Positions 55,201 through 62,629 of a stretch of 64,000 nucleotides of DNA are shown piece after piece (the stretch's first letter is position 1; every line of letters begins with the position of its first letter). The translations under genes and the position numbers were made by a program. The stretch comes from Tessaracoccus massiliensis (GTDB lineage: Bacteria > Actinomycetota > Actinomycetes > Propionibacteriales > Propionibacteriaceae): positions 218,715-282,714 of the forward strand of contig NZ_LN623542.1 in NCBI RefSeq assembly GCF_000826065.2, given 5' to 3'. The notes under the pieces are model-generated. The model was given only the letters and a program-made list of their open reading frames with translations. It was not told where the DNA came from and did not search any database.

Positions 55201-55348
55201 CGCCGTCCAAGGCGAGGAACGCGCCAATCTCAAAGTGGCCCGTCGCGATGTCGATCGCGGAGCTGATGTCGCACCACTCGCGGACGTACTGGAGCGCCTT
55301 CCAGTCCTCAGCGGTGTTGTCGACAATGAACTGCTCTGGTGTTGCCAC
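52244..55348 (-). CDS. PLD-nuclease / SF2 helicase fusion
   Basis: This is a 1034-residue protein. The N-terminal ~190 residues have a phospholipase-D-like nuclease pattern (FHAKAYITHSK, with HxK, then ALVGSSNFTRPGL). An SNF2-like SF2 helicase follows with Walker A FLTDGVGLGKTFVGLML, DEAH box DVVIIDEAHNLRNHG, motif III NLTATPINN, motif V STDVLSEGVNLQDG and motif VI MQRIGRVDRRMNP. The GTG at 55348 follows AAGGGGA. It heads the four-gene coupled operon and would supply translocation and cleavage for the methylase-based system. The HKD motif is atypical: His replaces the Asp expected four residues after Lys. Confidence 0.88.
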   Translation of the reverse strand: MATPEQFIVDNTAEDWKALQYVREWCDISSAIDIATGHFEIGAFLALDGAWQKVDKIRLLIGGETSRTTADAIAAALDTSIVVERQTGDAFLTGVEAVVDGIRTSKIEIRVYKPKKFHAKAYITHSKLKVVGSAALVGSSNFTRPGLTQNVELNVKFQGPEVADLQEWYEQHWYDATPVNPELLAVMEHNVREFTPFEVYAKALHALTANVDPTDRSWEESESVIYPMLAPYQQEAFHSLVEMSRRWGGGFLTDGVGLGKTFVGLMLTEYYAVRHRKNVLIMATKTGQDAVWNPEIKEKLPELYGGQFSNVIVKAHTDLTTKAGAEAIEHFAKRADVVIIDEAHNLRNHGTVPTEENPWGSRWWRMEKICQGKIVFNLTATPINNSLFDLVHQTELFTGVDEDDHFASIGINSLRKYFVALEKPFKAAVPDAAAIADLMAKDKLFQSIIHQNSRKYAVESSKVVGGSEVLFPDTQVPRVVPYEFGMLYSPLFTELQNAFSRSTPLFVLPMYYPLAFSTKKDVDTKAENRQKQVVALIRTIFLKRFESSLAAFAGSCLDLSAKVLHWLDVNTKIDPDQESRLADWRTVNETTLEAIHARYRATLEEVWHEEDLTEEALSELDYNLVGGDYELQEMIDAAFDDLDQLKRFMDLILDGAGVDDKYLRLRDLLIGRRRTSANRGEEVLDPQIFTPEFRTQQVIVFTEFADTARYLEERLREDGLTDVDRIDGSRTAGSSRYEMIKRFAPFYNKVSAADRKKLTPLRVLVSTDVLSEGVNLQDGTLLVNYDLHWNPVRLMQRIGRVDRRMNPAIEKELVNERPSAKKSRGKIQIRNFLPPAEIEDLIKLYSRVHGKTLMISSTLGIPGGKLIDEFDLYDDVKVFQAFKDEYNGDIAPIEELRLQWLTLAKDNPGLEELVERLPDGISSAKDGKPAGVFVCRRIPVLTKAADDAEVEWSIEPGEIQWSLRTTGHVERSLHTIDGAIAAVPTTPGSAFSNRPKLHAALRQFERDETKQLRKENQMPLDAPSPKTLCWIEVQ

Positions 55349-55391
55349 GTACTCGTCCCCTTGATCCCTTGCTCATTTGAAACCCTATTGG

Positions 55392-56126
55392 TCACCTACG
55401 ACGAAACCGGGCAGGCAGCCAGATGCCGCCGGGGAAGGCCGGGCTGAGGAGAACCTGACCTTCGCCTTCGTGGCATCGTCGGCGGCTCGTGATGACGCGG
55501 CGGAAGTAGGAGAACGGGTTGCGGTTGGCGGGCAGCTTCTGCTTGACGCGGGCCACGCCCTGGGAGTCGAGGCGCACGAACGGGATGGCGAAGCGGCTCC
55601 ACATCTCGTGCTGCATCTGCTCCAGCACGTGTCGCGGGGTGACCACCAGGATCCGTTCCCCGCGGCCGCGGCGGATGAGTTCGGAGAGGATCATGCCGAT
55701 CTCGAGGGTCTTGCCAAGGCCGACGGCGTCGGCGAGGAGAATGCGGGGCCGCAGTGTCGCGGGGTCGAGGGCCTTGGCTACGGCCTTGTGCTGGTAGCCG
55801 AGCTGGCGGGCGAGCATGCGGGGCGAGACCGTCAGCGAGTCGTCGCTGAGAGGGACGGCGGTCTTGCGGAGGGTGGACTCCACCCAGAGGCGGGAGCGGC
55901 GGTACTTGGGTGAGTCGTCGGCGCGGACTTGAGTGTCGCGGGGATCGTTGAGCTTGATCCGGTCCAGCGAGGGGTAGAAGACGGCGTCCTGGCCGCGGAC
56001 CAGATCGGACAGGCCCTGGGCGTTGAGGACGGGCCCGTCGGAGGATTCGTCGACTGACGTCACCAGCCAGTCCTCGTCGAGCAGCACCACGACGTTGCCG
56101 GGTGCGAAGGTGTCAGTCCTACTCAT
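55392..56126 (-). pseudogene. SNF2 helicase resembling DISARM DrmD, N-terminal remnant
   Basis: About 212 residues are authentic: PGNVVVLLDEDWLVTSVDES, DDSPKYRRSRLWVESTLRKT, Walker A ILLADAVGLGKTLEIGMILS and VVTPRHVLEQMQHEMWSRF, up to NPFSYFRRVI. Then the sequence changes to unrelated residues and stops at 55392. A full-length relative has roughly 700-800 more residues, including DEAH and the second helicase domain. The similarity to the SNF2-type helicase of class 1 DISARM (DrmD) is from recalled family sequence. The remainder of such a system is not in the window. The truncation point is 44 bases from the start of the PLD-helicase gene. Confidence 0.72.
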
Positions 56127-56252
56127 CGTGAGGTCCAGCCTATCGAGGATGCCTCAGGTGCGGGCGGTGGCCCAGCAACTTCTGCCTCGGTGTGGAGCTG
56201 AGATTCGGTTGCGGCGGGAGATCCGTGGTCCAAGCCGTGCGAGGATCGGGGC

Positions 56253-57398
56253 ATGTCGAGTCGGCGCACCATCACGGACTTCTGGGATGAGGAGGTCGGA
56301 CGCTGGGCTCGTGGCGACCGCGCGTTCCACCCCGACCTACAACGATGGTTGGCCGGCTACTCGGGCAAGGGGGCGGGGGCGGTCAATCTCGAGGTGATAC
56401 CGGAGCCCTACATCGGGTCCCTGGATGGGCCGACGCCAGCGCTGGTCATGCTGGGCCTCAACCCGGGCGCTCCCGCTCCGCACTTCCAAGGGCCGGACGG
56501 CGTCTACACCCGGCGGATCCGTGAGACGAGCTACGGCGAGTGGGCGGCCTCGGGGCCGTACTCGGATGAAGCGTGGGAGTCGGTGTACGGCCGCAACCGA
56601 TACCAGCACGCCCGCCTCACCTTCGCCCGACGTCTGCACGATGACCCGAGCATCCAGGCGACGGATCTCCTGTTCGTCGAGCTCTACCCGTTCCACTCGA
56701 AGCGCGTCACAGCCGCGATGCTGCCACCCCACGACCTGTTGCAGCGGTTCATCCTCGACCCGCTCAGCGAGCTGGACGTGCCCCATGTGTTCGCCTTCGG
56801 CAAGCCGTGGATCGCAGCGGCGGAGAGACTTGGCCTGGGTGCCGGGACGTTGCTGCCGGTCGATTGGGTCACCCCGAGCCGGCAGGCTCGCGTCTTTCCG
56901 TTGTCGGGGCATCAACAGTTGGTAGTGGTGACCCAGCGAGGCTACGCGGGCCCGCCGGGCGCTGCTGACACTCAGGCCCTGGCGGGGGCACTCCGCGCGG
57001 AGGACGTAACGACTTCCGCCCAAGAATCCACCGACAACTCAAGGGAGATCCTCGCCACCTTCGACGCTCTCGCGAGATGCGGCGACAGGACGAGCGGCAA
57101 CTCGTGGGGCATCTCCTATTTCGAGGAACGCGACCGCTACCGGCGCCAGCCGCGATTCGACGAGCAGAGATTGCTGCGCTCAGATAGGGCCCTGCTCGAG
57201 TCATTCGGCCGAGATCCTGCCGTCCTGTGGATGTTCGGCTGTAGCCGCCATGGCTACTACTACGCGCGAGCCACGCTGTTCGACGAGGGATACGGAGGGC
57301 TGAGCGAAGAACTCATTGGCCGTTACGGACCGGATGCGCCCACGACGTTCATCAACCTGTTCCGCGAGGAGTATCGGAAACCCGCCCAACGGGCCTGA
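56253..57398 (+). CDS. Uncharacterised protein, uracil-DNA-glycosylase-like N-terminal half
   Basis: This 381-residue protein starts at the ATG at 56253. The first ~230 residues show a pattern like the UDG fold: EPYIGSLDGPTPALVMLGLNPG (GLNPG resembling the UDG active-site loop), DLLFVELYPFHSKR and HVFAFGKPWI. The C-terminal ~110 residues are separate and unrecognised (WGISYFEERDRYRRQP; MFGCSRHGYYYARATLFDEG). It is on the opposite strand to the helicase operon. It is 13 bases upstream of the truncated hydrolase gene, so they may be co-transcribed. The UDG resemblance is a pattern match only. Confidence 0.65.
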   Translation: MSSRRTITDFWDEEVGRWARGDRAFHPDLQRWLAGYSGKGAGAVNLEVIPEPYIGSLDGPTPALVMLGLNPGAPAPHFQGPDGVYTRRIRETSYGEWAASGPYSDEAWESVYGRNRYQHARLTFARRLHDDPSIQATDLLFVELYPFHSKRVTAAMLPPHDLLQRFILDPLSELDVPHVFAFGKPWIAAAERLGLGAGTLLPVDWVTPSRQARVFPLSGHQQLVVVTQRGYAGPPGAADTQALAGALRAEDVTTSAQESTDNSREILATFDALARCGDRTSGNSWGISYFEERDRYRRQPRFDEQRLLRSDRALLESFGRDPAVLWMFGCSRHGYYYARATLFDEGYGGLSEELIGRYGPDAPTTFINLFREEYRKPAQRA

Positions 57399-57410
57399 GG
57401 AGGAGTGGTC

Positions 57411-57689
57411 ATGGATCGTTCAGGTGTCAGACGCCTGCTGGGCATCGAGCCTGCCCGGATTCACATCGTCGATGCCGAGGTCTCGGCCACGGGACCATGG
57501 GAAGGCATCTCGCTGTCACGGGTGCTGCTGCGCGCCTCCGACGGGCACACGATCCCGTGCCTCCTGCAGGAACCGGAGCATCTCTCGACGCCCCTGCCCG
57601 TCGTGGCCATTCACCAGCACAACGACGAGTTCCACCTCGAAGGGCTCGCAACGATCTCCGCGGACTGGCCCTTAGCCACGGCTTCGTGA
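57411..57689 (+). pseudogene. Dienelactone-hydrolase-like alpha/beta hydrolase, truncated
   Basis: After a strong ribosome-binding site (GAGGAGGAG), the ATG at 57411 opens a frame with DGHTIPCLLQEPEHLSTPLP, then VVAIHQHNDEFHLEGLA. That is the first strand and oxyanion region of DLH-type hydrolases. The nucleophile and later catalytic residues are absent: the frame turns unnatural at ATISADW and stops at 57689. About two thirds of the gene is missing. The loss joins directly to the operator of the next gene. Confidence 0.65.
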
Positions 57690-57698
57690 TCTGAAACG

Positions 57699-57719
57699 TA
57701 CTGTATAAATGTTACAGTA
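57699..57719 (+). promoter_or_regulatory. Palindromic operator over a -10-like box
   Basis: TACTGTA (57699-57705) and TACAGTA (57713-57719) are perfect inverted 7-mers, 7 bases apart. A TATAAA box (57704-57709) lies between them, and the ATG of the AlbA_2 gene is at 57724. The half-site TGTTACAGTA recurs in slightly changed form beyond the end of the same gene. Confidence 0.6.
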
Positions 57720-57723
57720 GATC

Positions 57724-59136
57724 ATGACCTCAGCCGCCGTTGACACCGCCCTGGCGCTCGCTCCCGACATGATCGAACGCGCGCTCGCTCAGGTATCAGA
57801 GGACCAGTGGTTCGAACGCAAGTCCGCCAGAGTCGCCCCGCGCGACCTGGCCGCCCCCTTGGTGGCTATGGCAAATGCTGATGGCGGTGTCATCGTCGTC
57901 GGAATGCACGACGGCGTCCTCGAAGATGTTCCGCCTCAGCGCCGCAACGCCATCAGGCAAGCGGCGATGGACTACACGCTGCCCCCGGTGCGCATGCACG
58001 TGGACGAGCTGACCGTCGACGGGGATTCCCCTCGCACAGTCATGGTGCTCCGCGTCGAACCTGGCGAAACCGTGCACCACACCCACAAGGGAGACTGTTA
58101 CCTCCGCGTCGGGGACGAATCTCGCAAGCTCACCGGCGCGCAGGAGCGCGAACTGGTCTACGACCGGGGGTCCGCGCAGTACGAGGCATCACCAACCACT
58201 CTGGCCGTCGACGACCTCGACCCTGCTCAGCTCGACGGCTACGCGTCACTCGCCGGCGTGGACTCCGCCCAGCGCGCGCTAGCGGCCCGTGATCTCATCG
58301 ACAGACGGGGGCGTGTCACAGTGGCGGCGGCGTTGCTCTTTGATGAGCGACCGCAGCGCGAATTCCCCAACGCGCATGTTCGCGTGCTCAAGTACGGCGC
58401 CGATGCGAGGGGGGTCGGTGACGCGATGACGCTCGAGGCAGGAGGCGACAGGCGAATCGAAGGGTCCATCCCGCATCAGATAAGGGCAGCAGCCCAGACC
58501 ATCGAACCACTGATGCCCAAGTGGGAACAGCTCAGCCCCGCAGGGCTATTCGAGGCCACGTCCCGCATCCCCCGGGGTGCGTGGCTAGAGGGGCTGGTCA
58601 ACGCGGTTGTACATAGGTCGTACAGCATGATGGGTGATCACATCCGGTTCGAGATCTTCCCGAACCGTGTCGAGATCACCTCGCCCGGCCGCTTCCCAGG
58701 TCTGGCCAACCCGTCACGCCCCCTTGAGGTGACGCGGTACGCACGCAATCCTCGGATCGCGAGGGTGTGCGCCGATCTGGGGATCACCCGCGAACTCGGC
58801 GAGGGGATCCGACGCCTCTTCAGCGAGATGCGGAAGCGCGGTCTGGCCGACCCCATCTACGAGCAGACGTCCTCGTCCGTGAAGCTCACCCTGCTCGCCG
58901 TCGATGCGCTCCCTGCGGAGGTCACCGCCCGCCTTACGTCCAGCGCCAGGGCGATACTGACCGTGCTCCGCCTCCACCAACGCCCTATGGGCACCGGTGA
59001 GCTGGCCGACTTGGCTGGCGTCACCCGCATGACGGCCACGCGGGCGCTGGCCGCGTTGGAGGAAGAAGGCATCGTCACCTGGCGCGGCAACTCCAAGCGC
59101 GACCCACGAGCCACCTGGGTACTGGGGCAGCTGTAA
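57724..59136 (+). CDS. AlbA_2/Schlafen-type ATP-binding regulator with C-terminal winged helix
   Basis: This is a 470-residue protein. An N-terminal AlbA_2 domain is seen as QWFERKSARVAPRDLAAPLV and VIVVGMHDG. A histidine-kinase-like ATP-binding domain contains WLEGLVNAVVHRSYSMMGDH and ITSPGRFPGL. The C-terminal winged helix has LRLHQRPMGTGELADLAGVT, then MTATRALAALEEEGIV. The order matches the COG2865 group of putative transcription regulators, often found in mobile and defence loci. The ATG at 57724 is within 5 bases of a palindrome that contains the likely -10 box, suggesting autoregulation and a nearly leaderless message. The frame is intact. Confidence 0.85.
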   Translation: MTSAAVDTALALAPDMIERALAQVSEDQWFERKSARVAPRDLAAPLVAMANADGGVIVVGMHDGVLEDVPPQRRNAIRQAAMDYTLPPVRMHVDELTVDGDSPRTVMVLRVEPGETVHHTHKGDCYLRVGDESRKLTGAQERELVYDRGSAQYEASPTTLAVDDLDPAQLDGYASLAGVDSAQRALAARDLIDRRGRVTVAAALLFDERPQREFPNAHVRVLKYGADARGVGDAMTLEAGGDRRIEGSIPHQIRAAAQTIEPLMPKWEQLSPAGLFEATSRIPRGAWLEGLVNAVVHRSYSMMGDHIRFEIFPNRVEITSPGRFPGLANPSRPLEVTRYARNPRIARVCADLGITRELGEGIRRLFSEMRKRGLADPIYEQTSSSVKLTLLAVDALPAEVTARLTSSARAILTVLRLHQRPMGTGELADLAGVTRMTATRALAALEEEGIVTWRGNSKRDPRATWVLGQL

Positions 59137-59178
59137 CAATTACTGCAACATCGATGTTGCAGTAGGTTGTTGCAGCTG
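59128..59178. repeat. Nested palindrome at the end of the AlbA_2 gene
   Basis: A perfect 24-bp palindrome (59141-59164, half-site TGTTGCAGTA) is enclosed by a second inverted pair, CAGCTG at 59128-59133 and CAGCTG at 59173-59178, with TAACAA/TTGTTG beside them. It covers the last codons of the AlbA_2 gene and lies before the convergent coiled-coil gene. It could be a bidirectional terminator, a second operator, or both. Confidence 0.75.
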
Positions 59179-59225
59179 GTCGTCTCCGGTGGTTGATCGC
59201 GAAGCCGACCAGAGTTCACCTCGGG

Positions 59226-60593
59226 TCACGCGTTTGCGTCCGAGTCCTCCCCCGAATCATCGACGGCGTCGGAGCCCTTCCGCTTGAACAATCCGCTCAG
59301 TGCTCCCCCGGCGGAACCCGCGGCCCCCTTGACCGCAGACCCGGCCCGCTGAATCCCCGCAGCAGCGCGCGGCTGGTCGGGAACGCCGTCGCCGTCGATG
59401 TCCAACGGACGGAACATCCCGGTGGCGCGGTCGATGCCCTCGACGCCCAGCCGCTTCACCGTCGCGGCTCCCTCGGCACCCGACGTCCGGACCCTCTCCA
59501 GGACCTCACCGGCCGCACTCCGCCACGGCTTCGCGTCGACGTCGTCGTGCACGGACTCTATGCCGAGCGCGTCCCGGAACGTGACGACGCCGCTGGCCAC
59601 CTCACGGCTCGCTCGGACCGCCGCCGGCGAGTCGAAGGGGTTGAACAGCACCTTCGAGTTGGCCTTGCCGATGGTCGTACTCATCTGGGCAAGGATCCGC
59701 GCGGTGCTGCGGGCGATGAGGTCGCGGCGGTTCTGCCTCGCGATGGCCAGACCCAGCCGATGGCTGTCGAGATCCTCCGGCGATGAGTCCAGCACCCGGT
59801 CCAGCTCCAGCACCGACACTCCATCCAGGAGTTGGAACGTCCGCGCCAGCACCGTCAACCACTCGCGAACCCGCGGCTCGGCCTCTCTGGTGCGTTTGGC
59901 GAGGTCACCGAGGTCGTCGGCCTTCTCGAGCTTCTCGGCGATGGCGTCGATCTGGCGGAGGGCGTAGCCCTGGGTCCGGGCGATCGTCATGGATGTGGCC
60001 TGCACCTTCGACCATGTCACCTCCGACACCCGCCCCACCTGCTCGCGGACTGTCAACGCCTCCTCGACGACGAGATCCACCCCGATCATCCCCGACAGCA
60101 CCGCGTCCTTCTGGGCGCGGAGGATATCGTCGACCTTCTCGTCGATCTCCTGAAGGTAGTCGACGATCCGATCCATTTGCTGCTGCATCGCCTGCTGCTG
60201 CATGATCGTGGACAGCGCGGACAGAGCAAAGGGGCCGCTGAGAAGCGCGCCGGGGGCCTTTGAGATCTGGAGCCATTGCTGGATGTCACCGCGCTTGCCG
60301 ATCATGGCATGGCTGACGCCGGGGGTGTCTGTGTCCATGAGTCCGTAGTGCTTGACCGCCTCGGCCGATTCGGCCGTGAGCTTCACCCAGCGGCCGGAGT
60401 TGGCCGCGAAATCCGAACCCATCCGGGCCGCCGCGCCTCCTGCCCCGATGATCGGACCCAGACGGCGGACGTCGAGCGCAGTCGACTGCGCCGGATTGAG
60501 ACCCTGGTCGAGGAGGAAGCGCTCGACGTCGTCGGCGCTCCCAATCACCGCCAGACCCTCACCGTCGCTGATCAGCTCGACCCCGTTGCCCAT
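59226..60593 (-). CDS. Uncharacterised coiled-coil protein
   Basis: This is a 455-residue soluble protein with a short Ala/Gly-rich stretch (IIGAGGAAARMG). A small hydrophobic segment (GALLSGPFALSALSTIM) is followed by a Gln/Met-rich coiled coil (QQQAMQQQMDRIVDYLQEI). A second helical region ends near residue 300. The C-terminal tail has DIDGDGVPDQPRA, a calcium-loop-like motif, and a low-complexity Asp/Ser/Lys end. The start is the ATG at 60593, 8 bases after GAGGAG, rather than the Met at 60608. I do not recognise a function. It lies in the defence-type island without an obvious partner. Confidence 0.7.
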   Translation of the reverse strand: MGNGVELISDGEGLAVIGSADDVERFLLDQGLNPAQSTALDVRRLGPIIGAGGAAARMGSDFAANSGRWVKLTAESAEAVKHYGLMDTDTPGVSHAMIGKRGDIQQWLQISKAPGALLSGPFALSALSTIMQQQAMQQQMDRIVDYLQEIDEKVDDILRAQKDAVLSGMIGVDLVVEEALTVREQVGRVSEVTWSKVQATSMTIARTQGYALRQIDAIAEKLEKADDLGDLAKRTREAEPRVREWLTVLARTFQLLDGVSVLELDRVLDSSPEDLDSHRLGLAIARQNRRDLIARSTARILAQMSTTIGKANSKVLFNPFDSPAAVRASREVASGVVTFRDALGIESVHDDVDAKPWRSAAGEVLERVRTSGAEGAATVKRLGVEGIDRATGMFRPLDIDGDGVPDQPRAAAGIQRAGSAVKGAAGSAGGALSGLFKRKGSDAVDDSGEDSDANA

Positions 60594-60946
60594 GTCCGCA
60601 CTCCTCATCGGCCCTGCGATGCTGTTGTCACCGCCCCTTGTCGGGCTCTGCCCGGAACACTACCGGCAACTGTTGGGCACTGCGCCAGAGCGTGCGACGT
60701 GATTTCCATACTGGTGAAGTCGCGCCGATCACTCTCCCGCAAAGCGACTGTGGGCCATCGGCTCCGGGATAACTGCGCACACAGCGCCCCGAGGTCAACC
60801 AGCCCCTGGTCCGCGCGTCCTCAATGACCCCGTCCGGTAATGTCACTTCCGGGTCATCTCATCGACGAGCGGGGAACAGATCAGCTCTCGCCGACCCTTG
60901 TAGCCCGGGAGGACGGACCAGCTTGCCTATCTATCGAGATGTCGCA

Positions 60947-62032
60947 ATGCCGCAGTTGGAAGCCTTGATGGCCGCCCGGACGGCCTTCCACCGGTCGCAC
61001 CCGGTGTATAGGTGTGCTCAGGTAGTCAGCCACCTCTCCTACCGAGGACCCGACCAACGGGTCTCATGGCATGCGTCCACCGCTGTGTCAGTGCTGGAAT
61101 GGGCAAACTTCCTTGGGATCAGCAATGGTCTGCCGCTACCGGAAGCGATGAGCCTGGCCCTGGAGGCTATCCATCTCGAGCTCCGGAGAGCTCGGGGCGA
61201 CATCGAAGACCCGGCGATTGACGGCGTTGAAGCAATCCTCTCCGATCTACATTCACTGTGGGGGTTCAAGGATGGCGTCCAGCAAATCGAAGTCCAGTTG
61301 GAATGGCCGTCCATCGAGTGGGTGAAGACACCGATCGACTTGGGCACCGGCCTGCCGAATGACTCGGCGATCACGTTGCGCCACTTCGCTGACTGCGACC
61401 ACTTCAAGAGGAACGACGACGGCACCTGGATCGGACTTCCACCCTCCCTCGCCACGGACGAGCAAATGGAGGAACTCCGGCCATGCAAGGACTGTGTCGC
61501 CCGAGCAGAACGGTCGGGCAACGACGCGATAGGCCCGCGTCTCGGTTCCGGCGATCCTCGCCAACTGGCAACGCATTGGGTGAGCAATGTTCCCACCCCA
61601 CTCATGCTCGACCTCGACGACACCGACATAACAGCAACAGTTCGCGCTCGTCGAGAGCAAACACACCTCCGCAAGGGCCTCCTGGCCGGAGCGCCCGAAG
61701 CGCCATGTGCGATCTGTGGGAGAGTTCTCACTGCATCGGTGCTTGTTGCTGCTCACATATTCCCGAGACGGCACCTCAACGACGCCGAGCGCCTTAACTT
61801 CGCATCGGCAGCCATGCTCGTCTGCGCGCTGGGCTGCGACGCACTTTTCGAACTCGGTTACCTCATCGTTCGGGAAGACGGGACTCTCGTCGCTGGCCGG
61901 TCGACAACTGGCGCCTTGGCTGAAGCAGTCGACGTCCTTGCTGGACGTCAGTGTTCCGCATTCAACGAAGCCACGGCCTCCAACTTCCGACGCCACGCCG
62001 AGATTCACAACAAGCTTTATCCGACCCGTTGA
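60947..62032 (+). CDS. HNH endonuclease
   Basis: This protein of ~361 residues has an unassigned N-terminal ~230 residues (helical; it contains the Cys/His-rich pieces HFADCDHFKRNDDG and ELRPCKDCVARAE). A C-terminal HNH nuclease follows: CAICGRVLTASVLVAAHIFP, then RHLNDAERLNFASAAMLVCA and CDALFELGYLIV. CxxC, AHI and N..C..C are all present. The start is uncertain: the frame is open from 60824, and 60947 (MPQLEALMAARTAFH) is the first plausible Met by composition. No methylase is adjacent, so it is more likely a stand-alone or mobile-element nuclease than a classical restriction enzyme. Confidence 0.75.
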   Translation: MPQLEALMAARTAFHRSHPVYRCAQVVSHLSYRGPDQRVSWHASTAVSVLEWANFLGISNGLPLPEAMSLALEAIHLELRRARGDIEDPAIDGVEAILSDLHSLWGFKDGVQQIEVQLEWPSIEWVKTPIDLGTGLPNDSAITLRHFADCDHFKRNDDGTWIGLPPSLATDEQMEELRPCKDCVARAERSGNDAIGPRLGSGDPRQLATHWVSNVPTPLMLDLDDTDITATVRARREQTHLRKGLLAGAPEAPCAICGRVLTASVLVAAHIFPRRHLNDAERLNFASAAMLVCALGCDALFELGYLIVREDGTLVAGRSTTGALAEAVDVLAGRQCSAFNEATASNFRRHAEIHNKLYPTR

Positions 62033-62629
62033 TCCGCAGGATCCCGCAGCATCGAGGACAGACGAGCGCTTCGTTGGTACCGATAGTCGGCTTGCAGCCT
62101 AAGAACATCGCATGCGATCTAGTCGCACGATGCGTCGAGCCATATTGGGCGCTGTAGCCCGACTTCCCATCAGCGGCGGGGATCAATCGTCCACCTTCCG
62201 CGGCGCAGTACGTTCAAACAGTCGACCTGAGAGCACGTGCCCCGTCCAGCCGGCGATCTCCGCTGGGTGATTCTGTCCAGGTAGGCCGCTATCAGCCCTG
62301 GGTCCAGGTCCTCCACGCTCGCCTCTGCTACAACGCCTTCACCGACGTGGCCCTCCAGACCACCGGCACCGCGGTGACACGGATCCTCCCTCCGGTCTCC
62401 CGCTTCGCCCCCGCCGGCGGGCACGGCGAGAAGAAGCAACGGGTCCTCACCCGTCTCGGCGCCTTCCTCGAACGGTTCCTCGGCCTCGGGCACGGCAGTC
62501 AGGACTGACCGACGCGCGACAGATCCAAGTTTGAGAAGCCCAAACTTGGAAGTTCGCCATGATCCTCCAAGTTCAGTTGGGGGTTACTTGGGCCTCTGAG
62601 CGGTTGGCGGTACCGGTGGCTACTCGCCG
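62033..62629. other. Intergenic stretch with possible gene remnant
   Basis: No intact gene is seen. On the plus strand, one open frame ending at 62509 (LCYNAFTDVALQTTGTAVT, then LTRLGAFLERFLGLGHG) has protein-like composition and may be the tail of a lost gene. It has no clear start and I cannot name it. The opposite-strand frame at 62170-62493 looks like its shadow. Confidence 0.35.
62524..62550. repeat. Short inverted repeat
   Basis: TCCAAGTTT (62524-62532) and AAACTTGGA (62542-62550) are perfect 9-bp arms around a 9-base loop. A third partial copy, TCCAAGTTCA, follows at 62565. It could be an operator whose gene has been lost, or a terminator for the remnant frame ending at 62509. Confidence 0.5.

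Noticed and set aside
62170-62493. 107-residue minus-strand frame rich in Glu and Gly
   Set aside because: It is the complement of a more protein-like plus-strand frame and has no recognisable feature or ribosome-binding site.
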